A DNA stretch of 7,175 bases from Candidatus Methylomirabilota bacterium (GTDB taxonomy: Bacteria; Methylomirabilota; Methylomirabilia; Methylomirabilales; Methylomirabilaceae): positions 1 through 7,175 of the forward strand of contig JAGWRQ010000107.1 of assembly GCA_028869615.1 (NCBI GenBank), in the 5' to 3' direction. Under the pieces are notes generated by a model. That model saw only the letters and a program-made list of their open reading frames with translations. It searched no databases and was not told the DNA's origin. Below are positions 1 to 5,318 of the stretch, piece by piece. The translations under genes and the position numbers were made by a program. The number at the start of each line of letters is the position of its first letter. Within the stretch, counting starts at the first letter, position 1.

Positions 1-240
1 AAGAACTGGCGGCGGCTGCACAGGCTGGTCTATCTCATCGGTCTGCTCGGCGTGCTGCATTACCTGTGGCTGGCCAAAAAGGGCGTGAACGATCCGTATC
101 TCTACGCTGCCATACTGGCCGTCCTGTTGGGCATTCGCCTATGGGACTGGGCGCGACGCAAAGCCTGGTTGGGCTTTCCGATATGGCTTCGTGGAGGCCA
201 TGCACTAACAAGGACCGCTGATGACATGCGTGGGGATTAG
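1..240 (+). CDS. msrQ: MsrQ-type heme-binding membrane subunit, C-terminal part (5' end outside window)
   Basis: This is an open frame from base 1 to a TAG at 238-240; the start lies upstream of the window, so only the last 79 residues are visible. MsrQ (YedZ) is the inner-membrane heme b subunit that passes electrons from the quinone pool or flavin reductases to the periplasmic methionine sulfoxide reductase MsrP. The visible part opens with KNWRRLHRLVYL, followed by two hydrophobic stretches (about residues 9-25 and 33-48) around HYLWLAKKG, as expected for the last helices of the ferric-reductase-like fold. Histidines at visible residues 7 and 20 are 13 apart, the same spacing I recall for heme ligands H151 and H164 of E. 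coli MsrQ. The tail after the last helix (about 30 residues, WARRKAW to MRGD) is longer than usual, and its stop codon lies inside a direct repeat shared with the CoA-transferase gene end. msrP is probably upstream but cannot be seen. Confidence 0.85.
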   Translation, partial: KNWRRLHRLVYLIGLLGVLHYLWLAKKGVNDPYLYAAILAVLLGIRLWDWARRKAWLGFPIWLRGGHALTRTADDMRGD

Positions 241-269
241 TCCCCGGCCATTCCGCCGATGATCGCTCG
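237..269. repeat. Left copy of imperfect direct repeat; remnant of a CoA-transferase beta 3' end
   Basis: TTAGTCCCCGG (237-247) is identical to 1328-1338. After a short divergent centre (6 bases here, 3 in the other copy), 254-269 matches 1342-1357 at 15 of 16 positions. The right copy is the end of the CoA-transferase beta gene. Read on the minus strand, the left copy still gives RAIIGGMAGD and a TAA stop, against RAIIGATGD and a TAA stop in the intact gene, so the length difference is exactly one codon. The homology stops abruptly upstream of the arginine codon. The same bases supply the msrQ stop codon on the plus strand. I infer a duplicated gene end, such as an att-like or recombination scar. 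Confidence 0.7.
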
Positions 270-320
270 GTGCGCATTCCGGTGAAAACAGTCACCGATT
301 CCGGTCGATAGTCGCCAGTT
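248..320 (+). repeat. Degenerate tandem repeats with ATTCCG core (possible IS21-like end)
   Basis: ATTCC occurs at 250-254, 276-280 and 298-302 in units of roughly 22-26 bases. The clearest unit reads CATTCCGGTGAAAACAGTCA, followed by CCGATTCCGGTCGATAGTCG. Similar units occur in the opposite orientation at 1161-1208. Several short repeats at each end, inverted between the ends, are typical of IS21-family termini, so this may be the end of a decayed element. No istA or istB coding remnant was found between the two ends, so the family assignment is tentative. Confidence 0.4.
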
Positions 321-484
321 GCCTCGCGAGTAGAATGCCGGTCCAAGACGCCTCGATCAGGGCAGTGAACTGAGCGTGGGCGAAATAGGGGCGCTGCAAC
401 CAATGCATGAGACTCAAGATGGCGGGGGCGTAATCTTTACCCCACTCGGTGGGTAGGTCCCGCACTCTGGCGCCTCACGTGGCG

Positions 485-519
485 CTTGAGCCGCCGAGCG
501 CAGTGAGAACGGCTCTAAG
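485..519 (-). terminator. Possible stem-loop terminator or 3' stabiliser of brnTA
   Basis: CTTGAGCCG (485-493) pairs with CGGCTC-T-AAG (510-519), leaving one T bulged, about 18 bases past the antitoxin stop. The loop is 16 bases and no T tract follows on the minus strand, so this is a weak candidate for intrinsic termination. Confidence 0.25.
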
Positions 520-536
520 TGCTTACGTTCGCCCGC

Positions 537-761
537 CTATGCAAGCTTCTGCAGACGCTCAGCGATCCAGACCTTGATGATTGACTGACGAGTCACGCCG
601 AGTCTCTTGGCCTCTTTATCGAGTGATTCGATCATCCAGACCGGAAAGTCAACGTTCACCCTTCGCTGTTGGCTCCCGGGACGAATGGCCTTCGACAGAT
701 CGAGATATTTCAGAACACTTTCGCCCTTATCGAACTTCTCGTCGAATACCCTAGCTTTCAT
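537..761 (-). CDS. brnA: BrnA/CopG-type ribbon-helix-helix antitoxin
   Basis: This 74-residue protein neutralises the BrnT toxin next to it and, by family precedent, represses the shared promoter through a dimeric ribbon-helix-helix DNA-binding domain. The strand residues RRVNVDFP (about 33-40) are followed by two helices (about 41-55 and 57-72) ending in IIKVWIAERLQ. The N-terminal part (residues 1-32, with KYLDLSKAIRPG) is the usual toxin-contacting segment. I chose the ATG at 761 because GAGGAG (772-777) sits 10 bases upstream; a GTG at 779 would add six residues but would lie upstream of that ribosome site. The start overlaps the toxin gene end by 11 bases, so the two are translated from one message. 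The order is toxin first, antitoxin second, as usual for BrnTA. Confidence 0.88.
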   Translation of the reverse strand: MKARVFDEKFDKGESVLKYLDLSKAIRPGSQQRRVNVDFPVWMIESLDKEAKRLGVTRQSIIKVWIAERLQKLA

Positions 762-1011
762 AAATGTAGATCTCCTCACGTCGTGAGCGACGGACTGAGA
801 TGATTCGCGTCTTGTCGCTTCTGTGGGTAATGACTGCGGACCAGTGCCTTTGATCGATAAGACCTATGACAATGGAGCGCTTCTCATCGTCTGTTTTCGC
901 TGGGATTTCAACCCGTTCGGCGTCTTCCCAGAGACGTTGCGCCTCTGCGAAATCGATCCCGTGTTTTTCCTTGTTCCGCCGACTTTTCTCCTCGTCATAT
1001 TCAAATTTCAT
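751..1011 (-). CDS. brnT: BrnT-type ribonuclease toxin
   Basis: This 86-residue protein belongs to the BrnT family: RelE-fold toxins that cleave RNA and stop growth when not bound by BrnA. Characteristic elements are the start MKFEYDEEKSRRNKEKHGIDF, with the N-x-x-KHG-[IV]-[DS]-F signature at residues 13-21, the central strand RSIVIGLID (about 45-53), and the C-terminal RIISVRRSRREE (69-80), which carries the basic residues of the active face. Length matches the family and no frame is broken, so the toxin looks intact. The ATG at 1011 is the only sensible start because the family signature begins directly after it. No good ribosome site precedes it, and the promoter lies so close that the message would be almost leaderless. 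The gene overlaps brnA by 11 bases. Confidence 0.9.
   Translation of the reverse strand: MKFEYDEEKSRRNKEKHGIDFAEAQRLWEDAERVEIPAKTDDEKRSIVIGLIDQRHWSAVITHRSDKTRIISVRRSRREEIYIYES
772..777 (-). promoter_or_regulatory. Ribosome binding site of brnA, inside brnT
   Basis: GAGGAG on the minus strand lies 10 bases before the ATG at 761 and within the 3' end of the toxin gene. It decides the antitoxin start and gives the antitoxin a much stronger initiation site than the toxin has, which would favour antitoxin excess. Confidence 0.65.
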
Positions 1012-1014
1012 TAT

Positions 1015-1031
1015 GGTATAGAATATATACC
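1015..1031. promoter_or_regulatory. Palindromic operator candidate over the brnTA -10 box
   Basis: GGTATA (1015-1020) and TATACC (1026-1031) form a perfect inverted repeat with a 5-base centre that covers the -10 hexamer. A bound BrnA or BrnTA dimer here would block RNA polymerase, which fits the autoregulation known for ribbon-helix-helix antitoxins. The operator role is inferred from position and symmetry. Confidence 0.55.
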
Positions 1032-1048
1032 TTTATAATAGCTGTCAA
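1020..1048 (-). promoter_or_regulatory. Sigma70-type promoter of brnTA
   Basis: On the minus strand a perfect -35 TTGACA (1043-1048) is followed after 17 bases by TATTCT (1020-1025), a 4 of 6 match to the -10 consensus. Transcription would start near 1012-1014, only one to three bases before the toxin ATG at 1011, so the message should be leaderless or nearly so. Confidence 0.7.
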
Positions 1049-1160
1049 GTCCAAGTACTTTTCCTCATTATGGGCCGAATGCCTCGATTGAGGCGCGAGC
1101 GCTTATCGACATCCTGTGCTACTGCACGGTCACCAAACTGCACAAGTATCGTAACACCTG

Positions 1161-1208
1161 GCCGGGTTCAATGGGAACGGGTGGCTGATTTGTGAGCGGA
1201 ATGGGTGG
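1161..1208 (-). repeat. Two ATTCCG-type repeat units, inverted relative to those at 248-320
   Basis: On the minus strand two adjacent 24-base units begin CCACCCATTCCGCTCACAAA (from 1208) and CCACCCGTTCCCATTGAACC (from 1184). They align by eye with the left-hand units around CATTCCGGTGAAAACAGTCA. The opposite orientation at the two ends resembles the terminal repeats of an insertion sequence, probably IS21-like, with its transposase genes lost. Confidence 0.4.
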
Positions 1209-1307
1209 GTTGGTGGAGCTTTTCGGTGAGGGCACGTAACGCCGGCTTCCAATGTTCGGAGGAATCTTGCCGAAGGGAATCGGGCATATTCGCTACCCCC
1301 AAGTCCA

Positions 1308-1332
1308 ACTAACGACCCCTATTGTCGTTAGT
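1308..1332. terminator. Perfect 9-bp stem-loop spanning the CoA-transferase beta stop codon
   Basis: ACTAACGAC (1308-1316) and GTCGTTAGT (1324-1332) are perfect complements around a 7-base loop. The beta-subunit TAA (1328-1330) lies in the stem. It sits where the four-gene operon must end, but no T tract follows on the minus strand, so it may be an RNA 3'-end stabiliser, a weak terminator, or a recombinase site next to the direct repeat. Confidence 0.45.
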
Positions 1333-1357
1333 CCCCGGTGGCGCCGATGATTGCTCG
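1328..1357. repeat. Right copy of imperfect direct repeat (CoA-transferase beta 3' end)
   Basis: This is the partner of 237-269, in the same orientation: TTAGTCCCCGG is identical and 1342-1357 matches 254-269 with one mismatch. It encodes the last ten codons or so of the beta subunit, including the stop. The roughly 1.06 kb between the two copies contains the toxin-antitoxin pair. Confidence 0.7.
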
Positions 1358-2122
1358 ATCGGGGTCGATCTCTTCCCGAAGAATGCGAAGCTCCTCGGAG
1401 GTCGGAGGTGCAAGCTCCTCCAGCTGTGGCGCGATAAGGGGGGTAAACTCCATCTCCTTGAGGGCGTCATCCACGCTCAGGCCATGCAGGACCCCCAGCA
1501 AGATCATCTGCCTGGTCTGGTCATCGAATCCGTACAGGGCCTTGGAGGTCGCCACCCGCCATGGTCCGGTATCCCTAGGCAAGCCGGCTCGCTCGCGGGC
1601 CTCGGGCGTGCCGTCAAGAAACCCGGGTGAGGTCACGAAGTCAACCTTCTCCACGAAACGACGGCGTTCGTGCTTGACGATGATCACCGACTGCCAGCAC
1701 TGGCTCAGCACCTCATTGGCCCCTCCGCTCCCTGGAAACCGCTTCTCCGGACGGTGGTAGTCGCGCCCGATCATGGTCGAGTTGATGTTGCCGAACCGGT
1801 CGATCTGTGTGGCGCCGAGGACCCCCATATCGATCATCCCGATCTGAGCCTGCGCAAAGATGGTGTTCATGCTCGTCCAGGCGAGCGATCGATAGCAGTT
1901 GCGCGGCCCACCCATCGTAAAGCGGACGAACGGCGTCTCAGGGAGCGCGCCGACCGCGCCGAACTCATAGACCTGGGCCATCCGAGGGGCGTGCAGACGC
2001 TGGGCCAGGATCGCGGCGATCTGCGGCATCCCATATCCGATGAAGACAAGGGTGCCGTCCTGAATCAGCCGGGCGCACTGGCAGATCATGAACTCTGATT
2101 CACTGAACTCCATGTCGCTCAA
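1328..2122 (-). CDS. gctB: Glutaconate-type CoA-transferase, beta subunit
   Basis: This is the beta subunit of a family I CoA-transferase, which moves CoA between acids through a covalent glutamyl-CoA intermediate in an alpha/beta complex. At 264 residues it matches GctB of Acidaminococcus fermentans in size and runs collinear with it: QIDRFGNINSTMIG (107-120), FPGSGGANE (about 130-138), KHERRRFVEKVDFVTSPGF (about 150-168) and REEIDPDR near the end. Glu53 in YEFGAVG falls where GctB has its catalytic Glu54, so a transferase is favoured over the IpdAB-type hydrolases, which lack this residue. The start is TTG at 2122: AAGGAGG is 7 bases upstream, and the codon overlaps the alpha stop by 4 bases, giving translational coupling. 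An ATG at 2113 is 16 bases from that site and less likely. The acid substrate cannot be read from sequence. Confidence 0.88.
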   Translation of the reverse strand: MSDMEFSESEFMICQCARLIQDGTLVFIGYGMPQIAAILAQRLHAPRMAQVYEFGAVGALPETPFVRFTMGGPRNCYRSLAWTSMNTIFAQAQIGMIDMGVLGATQIDRFGNINSTMIGRDYHRPEKRFPGSGGANEVLSQCWQSVIIVKHERRRFVEKVDFVTSPGFLDGTPEARERAGLPRDTGPWRVATSKALYGFDDQTRQMILLGVLHGLSVDDALKEMEFTPLIAPQLEELAPPTSEELRILREEIDPDRAIIGATGD

Positions 2123-3090
2123 TGATACCCCTCCTTGATCGTCGCCTGTCGCTTCAACTCCAGGAGCCTTGCCATCCCCACGCGCTTCTCCAAAAACTCC
2201 TCGTGGGAGGCGATGCTGTAGACATACTTGTCGAGATAGGCGACCATCTTCTGCTCGTCACGTGAGGCACCCATGAACTCCAGGAAGTGCGCGATGTCCA
2301 TCTCGTAGATTCCCTGCGTCCCGCCCGGCAGGCAGCCGAACGGGGCATAGACGACGGCATCCACCATATAGTACGGGATGGTGGTCTTCGACGGCTCCTT
2401 GCGGATGTCGTCGATCGTGATGATCTCTTCGGTCGAGATAATCGTCCGTTTGGAGGCCATGGCCGTTTCCAGCGGCGACACACCGGGACCGAAACAGCGG
2501 GCGTTGCCGTAGATATCGCACTGGTGGACATGGACCAGTCCGACATCGGGGTTCACGGCTGGGACCAACGCGATCGGCTTGCCGGTGAAGGGGTCCTGCA
2601 CCACCTTGGCGCCGGAGTAGGTCAGGGTATCGGTCGCCAGTAGATTCCTGGTCGGCAGAAACGGCACACCCATCGCCCCGGCCAGGTGGCGCAGCGTCAA
2701 GGTCCCATTGGTCCACTCGGTCACCTTGATCCTTCCCTCCTCCACCAACTTGCTGATCAGGCGGCCAAGACCCAGGAAGCCCACATCGACCCCCCGCAGG
2801 CAGCCTCCAGCCGCCAGCAGCGTCGTCTCCATCAGCGTGAACTTGGCCGCAAACCAGAGTTGCCTCCTCCGTTGGCGGATGATCTCCCGGACAAGAGAAG
2901 CTGGGCCTCTGGTGAAGGAGGAGAAGTCGAAGCTGACATAATCGCCGTCCTTCACATAGCGGCGAACCGCCTCAGCTTCGGGCATGACCTTGTCCACCAT
3001 TGCCCGCCGCTTCTCGGTCCGCATGAAGGCGCGCAGATCGTCCGGGTCTGTGACGCTGAATTCACCGACTCCTGCCTGCAGCACATCCAT
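2119..3090 (-). CDS. gctA: Glutaconate-type CoA-transferase, alpha subunit
   Basis: This is the partner of the downstream beta subunit; together they would form the active CoA-transferase. The early segment YVKDGDYVSFDFSSFTRGP (about 45-63) matches the family's Rossmann-like opening. The later blocks AVNPDVGLVHVHQCDIYGN, then STEEIITIDDIRKEPSKTTI and VDAVVYAPFGCLPGG, match GctA (TCEEIISDEEIRRDPTK and VDAVVLAPYGAHP in Acidaminococcus, from memory). Length is about 323 residues, normal for GctA. Start choice is uncertain: ATG 3090 has GGGGG 8 bases upstream, while ATG 3096 and GTG 3099 are too close to it. The gap to the meaB stop at 3103 is a few bases, so the genes are co-transcribed. The substrate is probably a short dicarboxylic or branched acid by context; this is inference. 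Confidence 0.87.
   Translation of the reverse strand: MDVLQAGVGEFSVTDPDDLRAFMRTEKRRAMVDKVMPEAEAVRRYVKDGDYVSFDFSSFTRGPASLVREIIRQRRRQLWFAAKFTLMETTLLAAGGCLRGVDVGFLGLGRLISKLVEEGRIKVTEWTNGTLTLRHLAGAMGVPFLPTRNLLATDTLTYSGAKVVQDPFTGKPIALVPAVNPDVGLVHVHQCDIYGNARCFGPGVSPLETAMASKRTIISTEEIITIDDIRKEPSKTTIPYYMVDAVVYAPFGCLPGGTQGIYEMDIAHFLEFMGASRDEQKMVAYLDKYVYSIASHEEFLEKRVGMARLLELKRQATIKEGYH
2130..2136 (-). promoter_or_regulatory. Strong ribosome binding site fixing the TTG start of gctB
   Basis: AAGGAGG on the minus strand lies within the last codons of the alpha gene, 7 bases before the TTG at 2122. A near-perfect site compensates for the weak start codon, consistent with equal amounts of the two subunits. 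Confidence 0.75.
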
Positions 3091-3102
3091 GTTCATCACC
3101 CC

Positions 3103-4041
3103 CTACAGGCCGATCTTCGCAAGAATCTCTTCTACGGCGGTATACGGATCGAGGGCGCGATCGGCAACACGGGTAATCAGCTCCTTCATCCCCCCGTTCC
3201 GCTCAAACCGCTCCAGCGCCTTAGCCATGAGTCTCTCCTGAAGCAGCGCTCGAAATGCGCGCTCACTTCGCTCCCGTCCCTTTTTCTTCCGCAGATCGCG
3301 CTCATCCATGAAGGCCCTGTGCTCAAAGATCGCATCCAGCAGCGCTGCGACGCCCTCCCCCGTCGTGGCGACCGTCTTGAGAACCTTTGGAGACCAGTCG
3401 GCCGCCTCCGGCGCCATGTGTAGCATCATCTCAAGCTCAGCGACCGTCCGGCTCGCGCCCTCCCGGTCGGCCTTGTTGACCACGAACAGGTCTCCAATCT
3501 CCAGGACACCCGCCTTGAACGTCTGGATTTCATCGCCGAGGCCCGGAACCGAGACCACCACGCAGGTATGCGCCGTTCCCACGACCTCCACCTCATCCTG
3601 GCCGACCCCCACTGTCTCGATCAGAATCACCTCTTTCCCCGCCGCATCCATGACGTCTACGATCTCATTGGTGGCGCGGGCCAAGCCGCCAAGGTGGCCT
3701 CGCGTTGCCATGCTGCGGATAAAGACGCCGGTGTCAAGGCTATGGCTCTGCATCCGGATTCGGTCTGCCAGAATCGCCCCTCCGGTGAACGGGCTTGTGG
3801 GGTCCACCGCAACAACCCCCACCGTCTTATCGCGTTTTCGCAACTCTTCCGTGAGCCGGTCCACCAGCGTGCTCTTCCCGGAGCCCGGCGGACCGGTAAT
3901 TCCAATGATGTGGGCCGAGCCGGTGTGGGGGTAGAGCAACTTCAGTGCAGCCCTGGCCTCGGCATCGCTGTTTTCAATCATGGTCATGAGGCGGGCCGCC
4001 GCGCGGACATCGCCCCTCAGAATGCTCTGCACCAGTTCCAT
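3103..4041 (-). CDS. meaB: MeaB/ArgK-type GTPase, chaperone of a B12-dependent acyl-CoA mutase
   Basis: MeaB-type G proteins bind methylmalonyl-CoA mutase or relatives, gate loading of adenosylcobalamin, and protect or rescue the enzyme from inactivation, using GTP. The 312-residue protein has all expected motifs: P-loop GPPGSGKST (50-58), DPTSPFTGGAILADRIRM (80-97), the family signature FIRSMATRGHLGGLA (108-122), Walker B region ETVGVGQDE (142-150) and the base-recognition motif NKAD (189-192). The C-terminal helical part (about 255-312) is the dimerisation arm. The ATG at 4041 has only a weak GGTGA nearby. No mutase gene is present in the window, so its client enzyme is encoded elsewhere. 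The neighbours (acyl-CoA dehydrogenase, CoA-transferase) point to acyl-CoA metabolism as the setting. Confidence 0.93.
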   Translation of the reverse strand: MELVQSILRGDVRAAARLMTMIENSDAEARAALKLLYPHTGSAHIIGITGPPGSGKSTLVDRLTEELRKRDKTVGVVAVDPTSPFTGGAILADRIRMQSHSLDTGVFIRSMATRGHLGGLARATNEIVDVMDAAGKEVILIETVGVGQDEVEVVGTAHTCVVVSVPGLGDEIQTFKAGVLEIGDLFVVNKADREGASRTVAELEMMLHMAPEAADWSPKVLKTVATTGEGVAALLDAIFEHRAFMDERDLRKKKGRERSERAFRALLQERLMAKALERFERNGGMKELITRVADRALDPYTAVEEILAKIGL

Positions 4042-4051
4042 GCGTCACCAC

Positions 4052-4068
4052 GCGCCCAAAACGGGCGC
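4052..4068. promoter_or_regulatory. GC-rich stem-loop in the acd-meaB gap
   Basis: GCGCCC (4052-4057) and GGGCGC (4063-4068) form a perfect 6-bp stem with a 5-base loop, just upstream of the meaB start at 4041. On the minus strand the loop is GTTTT. It could modulate expression between the two genes or hinder meaB translation; no T tract follows, so it is not a classic terminator. Confidence 0.35.
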
Positions 4069-4100
4069 AGCAAGCAGCTCCCTACGCGCATGCACCGTCT

Positions 4101-5252
4101 TTATACATACGCTCGGCCAAGGAGTTCGCGAGCGATGATCAGCCGCTGGATCTCCGAGGTCCCTTCGCCGATGGCGCAAAACTTGGCGTCACGGAAATAG
4201 CGTTCGACCGGGAACTCCTTGATGTAGCCATAGCCCCCATGGATCTGGACCGCCTCAGTAGCGGCCTTCATGGCCACCTCCGCCGCGAAGAGCTTGGCGT
4301 ACGACGCCTCCTTGGTGAACGGCTGATCAGTATCTTTCAGGTAGGCAGCCTGCAAAACCAGGAGCCTGGCCGCGTCGATCTCGGTCGCCATGTCCGCCAG
4401 CTTCCATTGAATCGCCTGGAAGCCCGCGATCGGCTGGCCGAAGGCCTGTCGTTCCTTGGCGTATTTGAGCCCTTCCTCCAGACAGCCGCGGGCGATCCCC
4501 ACGCTGAGCGCCGCCATCCCGATCCTCCCCGCATCCAGGATCATCAACGCATCAATGAAGCCGTGGTTCAGTTCGCCTAACAGGTTCACCTCCGGAATGC
4601 GTGCGCCTTCAAGGATCACTTGGGCCGTGTCGGAGGCCCGAAATCCCATCTTGTGCTCTTTCCGGCCGACCCGCAACCCGGGCGTCCCTTTCTTGATAAT
4701 AAAGGCCGAGATGCCCTTCTCCCGCGCTGCCCGATTGGTGAGCGCCATGATCACGTAGATGCCGGCTACACTCCCCTGCGTAATAAAGTTCTTTGTCCCG
4801 TTCAGCACCCACTGATTTCCTTCACGCGTTGCAGTAGCCTGCAGCCCAGCCGCGTCACTCCCCGACCCAGGCTCCGTCATCGCCCACGCGCCGAGGGCCT
4901 GCCCGCCGGTCAATCTAGGTAGATACTGCCTTCTCTGAGCCTCGTTTCCGAAGAGGTAGATATGATTGCTGCAGAGCGAGTTGTGCGACTCCACAGTCAG
5001 AGCCACCGACGCATCGTACCGCGCGAGCTCCTCAAGGATCAGGGCATAGCTGATGTAGTCCATCCCCGCGCCGCCGTACTCTTTGGGAAGGAGGATGCCC
5101 ATCAGCCCCAGTTCCGAGAGCTTCCGGATGATCTCGGCTGGAAACAGTTCTCGCTCGTCGAGATCGGCTGCGACCGGTGCGATCTCCCGCTCGGCGAACT
5201 CCCGCACCATCATCTGAATCGCCTGCTGCTCCTCGCTCAGCTCGAAGTCCAT
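4101..5252 (-). CDS. Acyl-CoA dehydrogenase (short/branched-chain type)
   Basis: This 383-residue flavoprotein would oxidise an acyl-CoA to its 2,3-enoyl-CoA using FAD and pass electrons to electron-transfer flavoprotein. It is full length for the family. Seen in order: N-terminal helical domain starting [12 protein letters not shown]; first family signature [13 protein letters not shown] (122-134); the flavin-contact strand NFITQG (155-160); and the second signature [20 protein letters not shown] in the C-terminal helical domain. The catalytic base is Glu363 in [10 protein letters not shown], the position used by short- and medium-chain enzymes and unlike the isovaleryl-CoA type. The start is the ATG at 5252, the conserved N terminus; only a weak ribosome site precedes it. 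It is the first gene of the minus-strand cluster, 59 bases before meaB. Chain-length or branch specificity cannot be assigned; butyryl-, isobutyryl- or 2-methylbutyryl-CoA are all possible. Confidence 0.93.
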   Translation of the reverse strand: MDFELSEEQQAIQMMVREFAEREIAPVAADLDERELFPAEIIRKLSELGLMGILLPKEYGGAGMDYISYALILEELARYDASVALTVESHNSLCSNHIYLFGNEAQRRQYLPRLTGGQALGAWAMTEPGSGSDAAGLQATATREGNQWVLNGTKNFITQGSVAGIYVIMALTNRAAREKGISAFIIKKGTPGLRVGRKEHKMGFRASDTAQVILEGARIPEVNLLGELNHGFIDALMILDAGRIGMAALSVGIARGCLEEGLKYAKERQAFGQPIAGFQAIQWKLADMATEIDAARLLVLQAAYLKDTDQPFTKEASYAKLFAAEVAMKAATEAVQIHGGYGYIKEFPVERYFRDAKFCAIGEGTSEIQRLIIARELLGRAYV

Positions 5253-5318
5253 GGCTTACTCATCTGGCGTTCAGGGTTGATCGCCGCAGTCATCGGAATA
5301 CGTGCGTCTGCTTGTGTT

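Larger units (their letters stand above)
241..536. other. Non-coding stretch between msrQ and the toxin-antitoxin pair
   Basis: I see no supportable gene on either strand. The region holds the left direct repeat and ATTCCG units at its left end. Its right half has potential stem-loops: GCGCC/GGCGC (470-474 with 481-485) and GAGCCG/CGGCTC (488-493 with 510-515), the second extendable by CTT/AAG around one bulged T to 485-519. The stem-loops lie just downstream of the antitoxin stop, so they could help end that transcript, although no run of T follows them. Confidence 0.5.
1012..1327. other. Non-coding stretch upstream of brnT, up to the CoA-transferase gene end
   Basis: I find no supportable gene. 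From left to right it holds the brnTA promoter and operator, a perfect small inverted repeat GCCTC/GAGGC (1081-1085 with 1090-1094), ATTCCG-core repeats on the minus strand (1161-1208) and the start of the stem-loop at the CoA-transferase stop. A frame through about 1080-1180 reads ARALIDILCYCTVTKLHKYR before stopping, but I do not recognise it. Confidence 0.45.

Noticed and set aside
248..320. CRISPR array
   Set aside because: The units are degenerate, unevenly spaced and only about three in number, with no unique spacers between identical repeats.
35..403. 122-codon minus-strand frame opposite msrQ
   Set aside because: It covers the msrQ end and the repeat region, shows no family features, and is not the frame that carries the gctB-like tail.
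762..779. GTG start at 779 for brnA
   Set aside because: The ribosome site GAGGAG lies at 772-777, so it can only serve the ATG at 761.
823..1038. Plus-strand frame opposite brnT
   Set aside because: BrnT on the other strand is a clear family member; this frame also runs across the promoter and operator.
2686..3423. 245-codon plus-strand frame
   Set aside because: It lies opposite gctA and meaB, has no recognisable domain, and results from the high GC content on the strand opposite genuine genes.
3308..4200. Two long overlapping plus-strand frames opposite meaB
   Set aside because: MeaB on the minus strand has every family motif; these are antisense shadows with low-complexity Ser/Arg/Pro composition.
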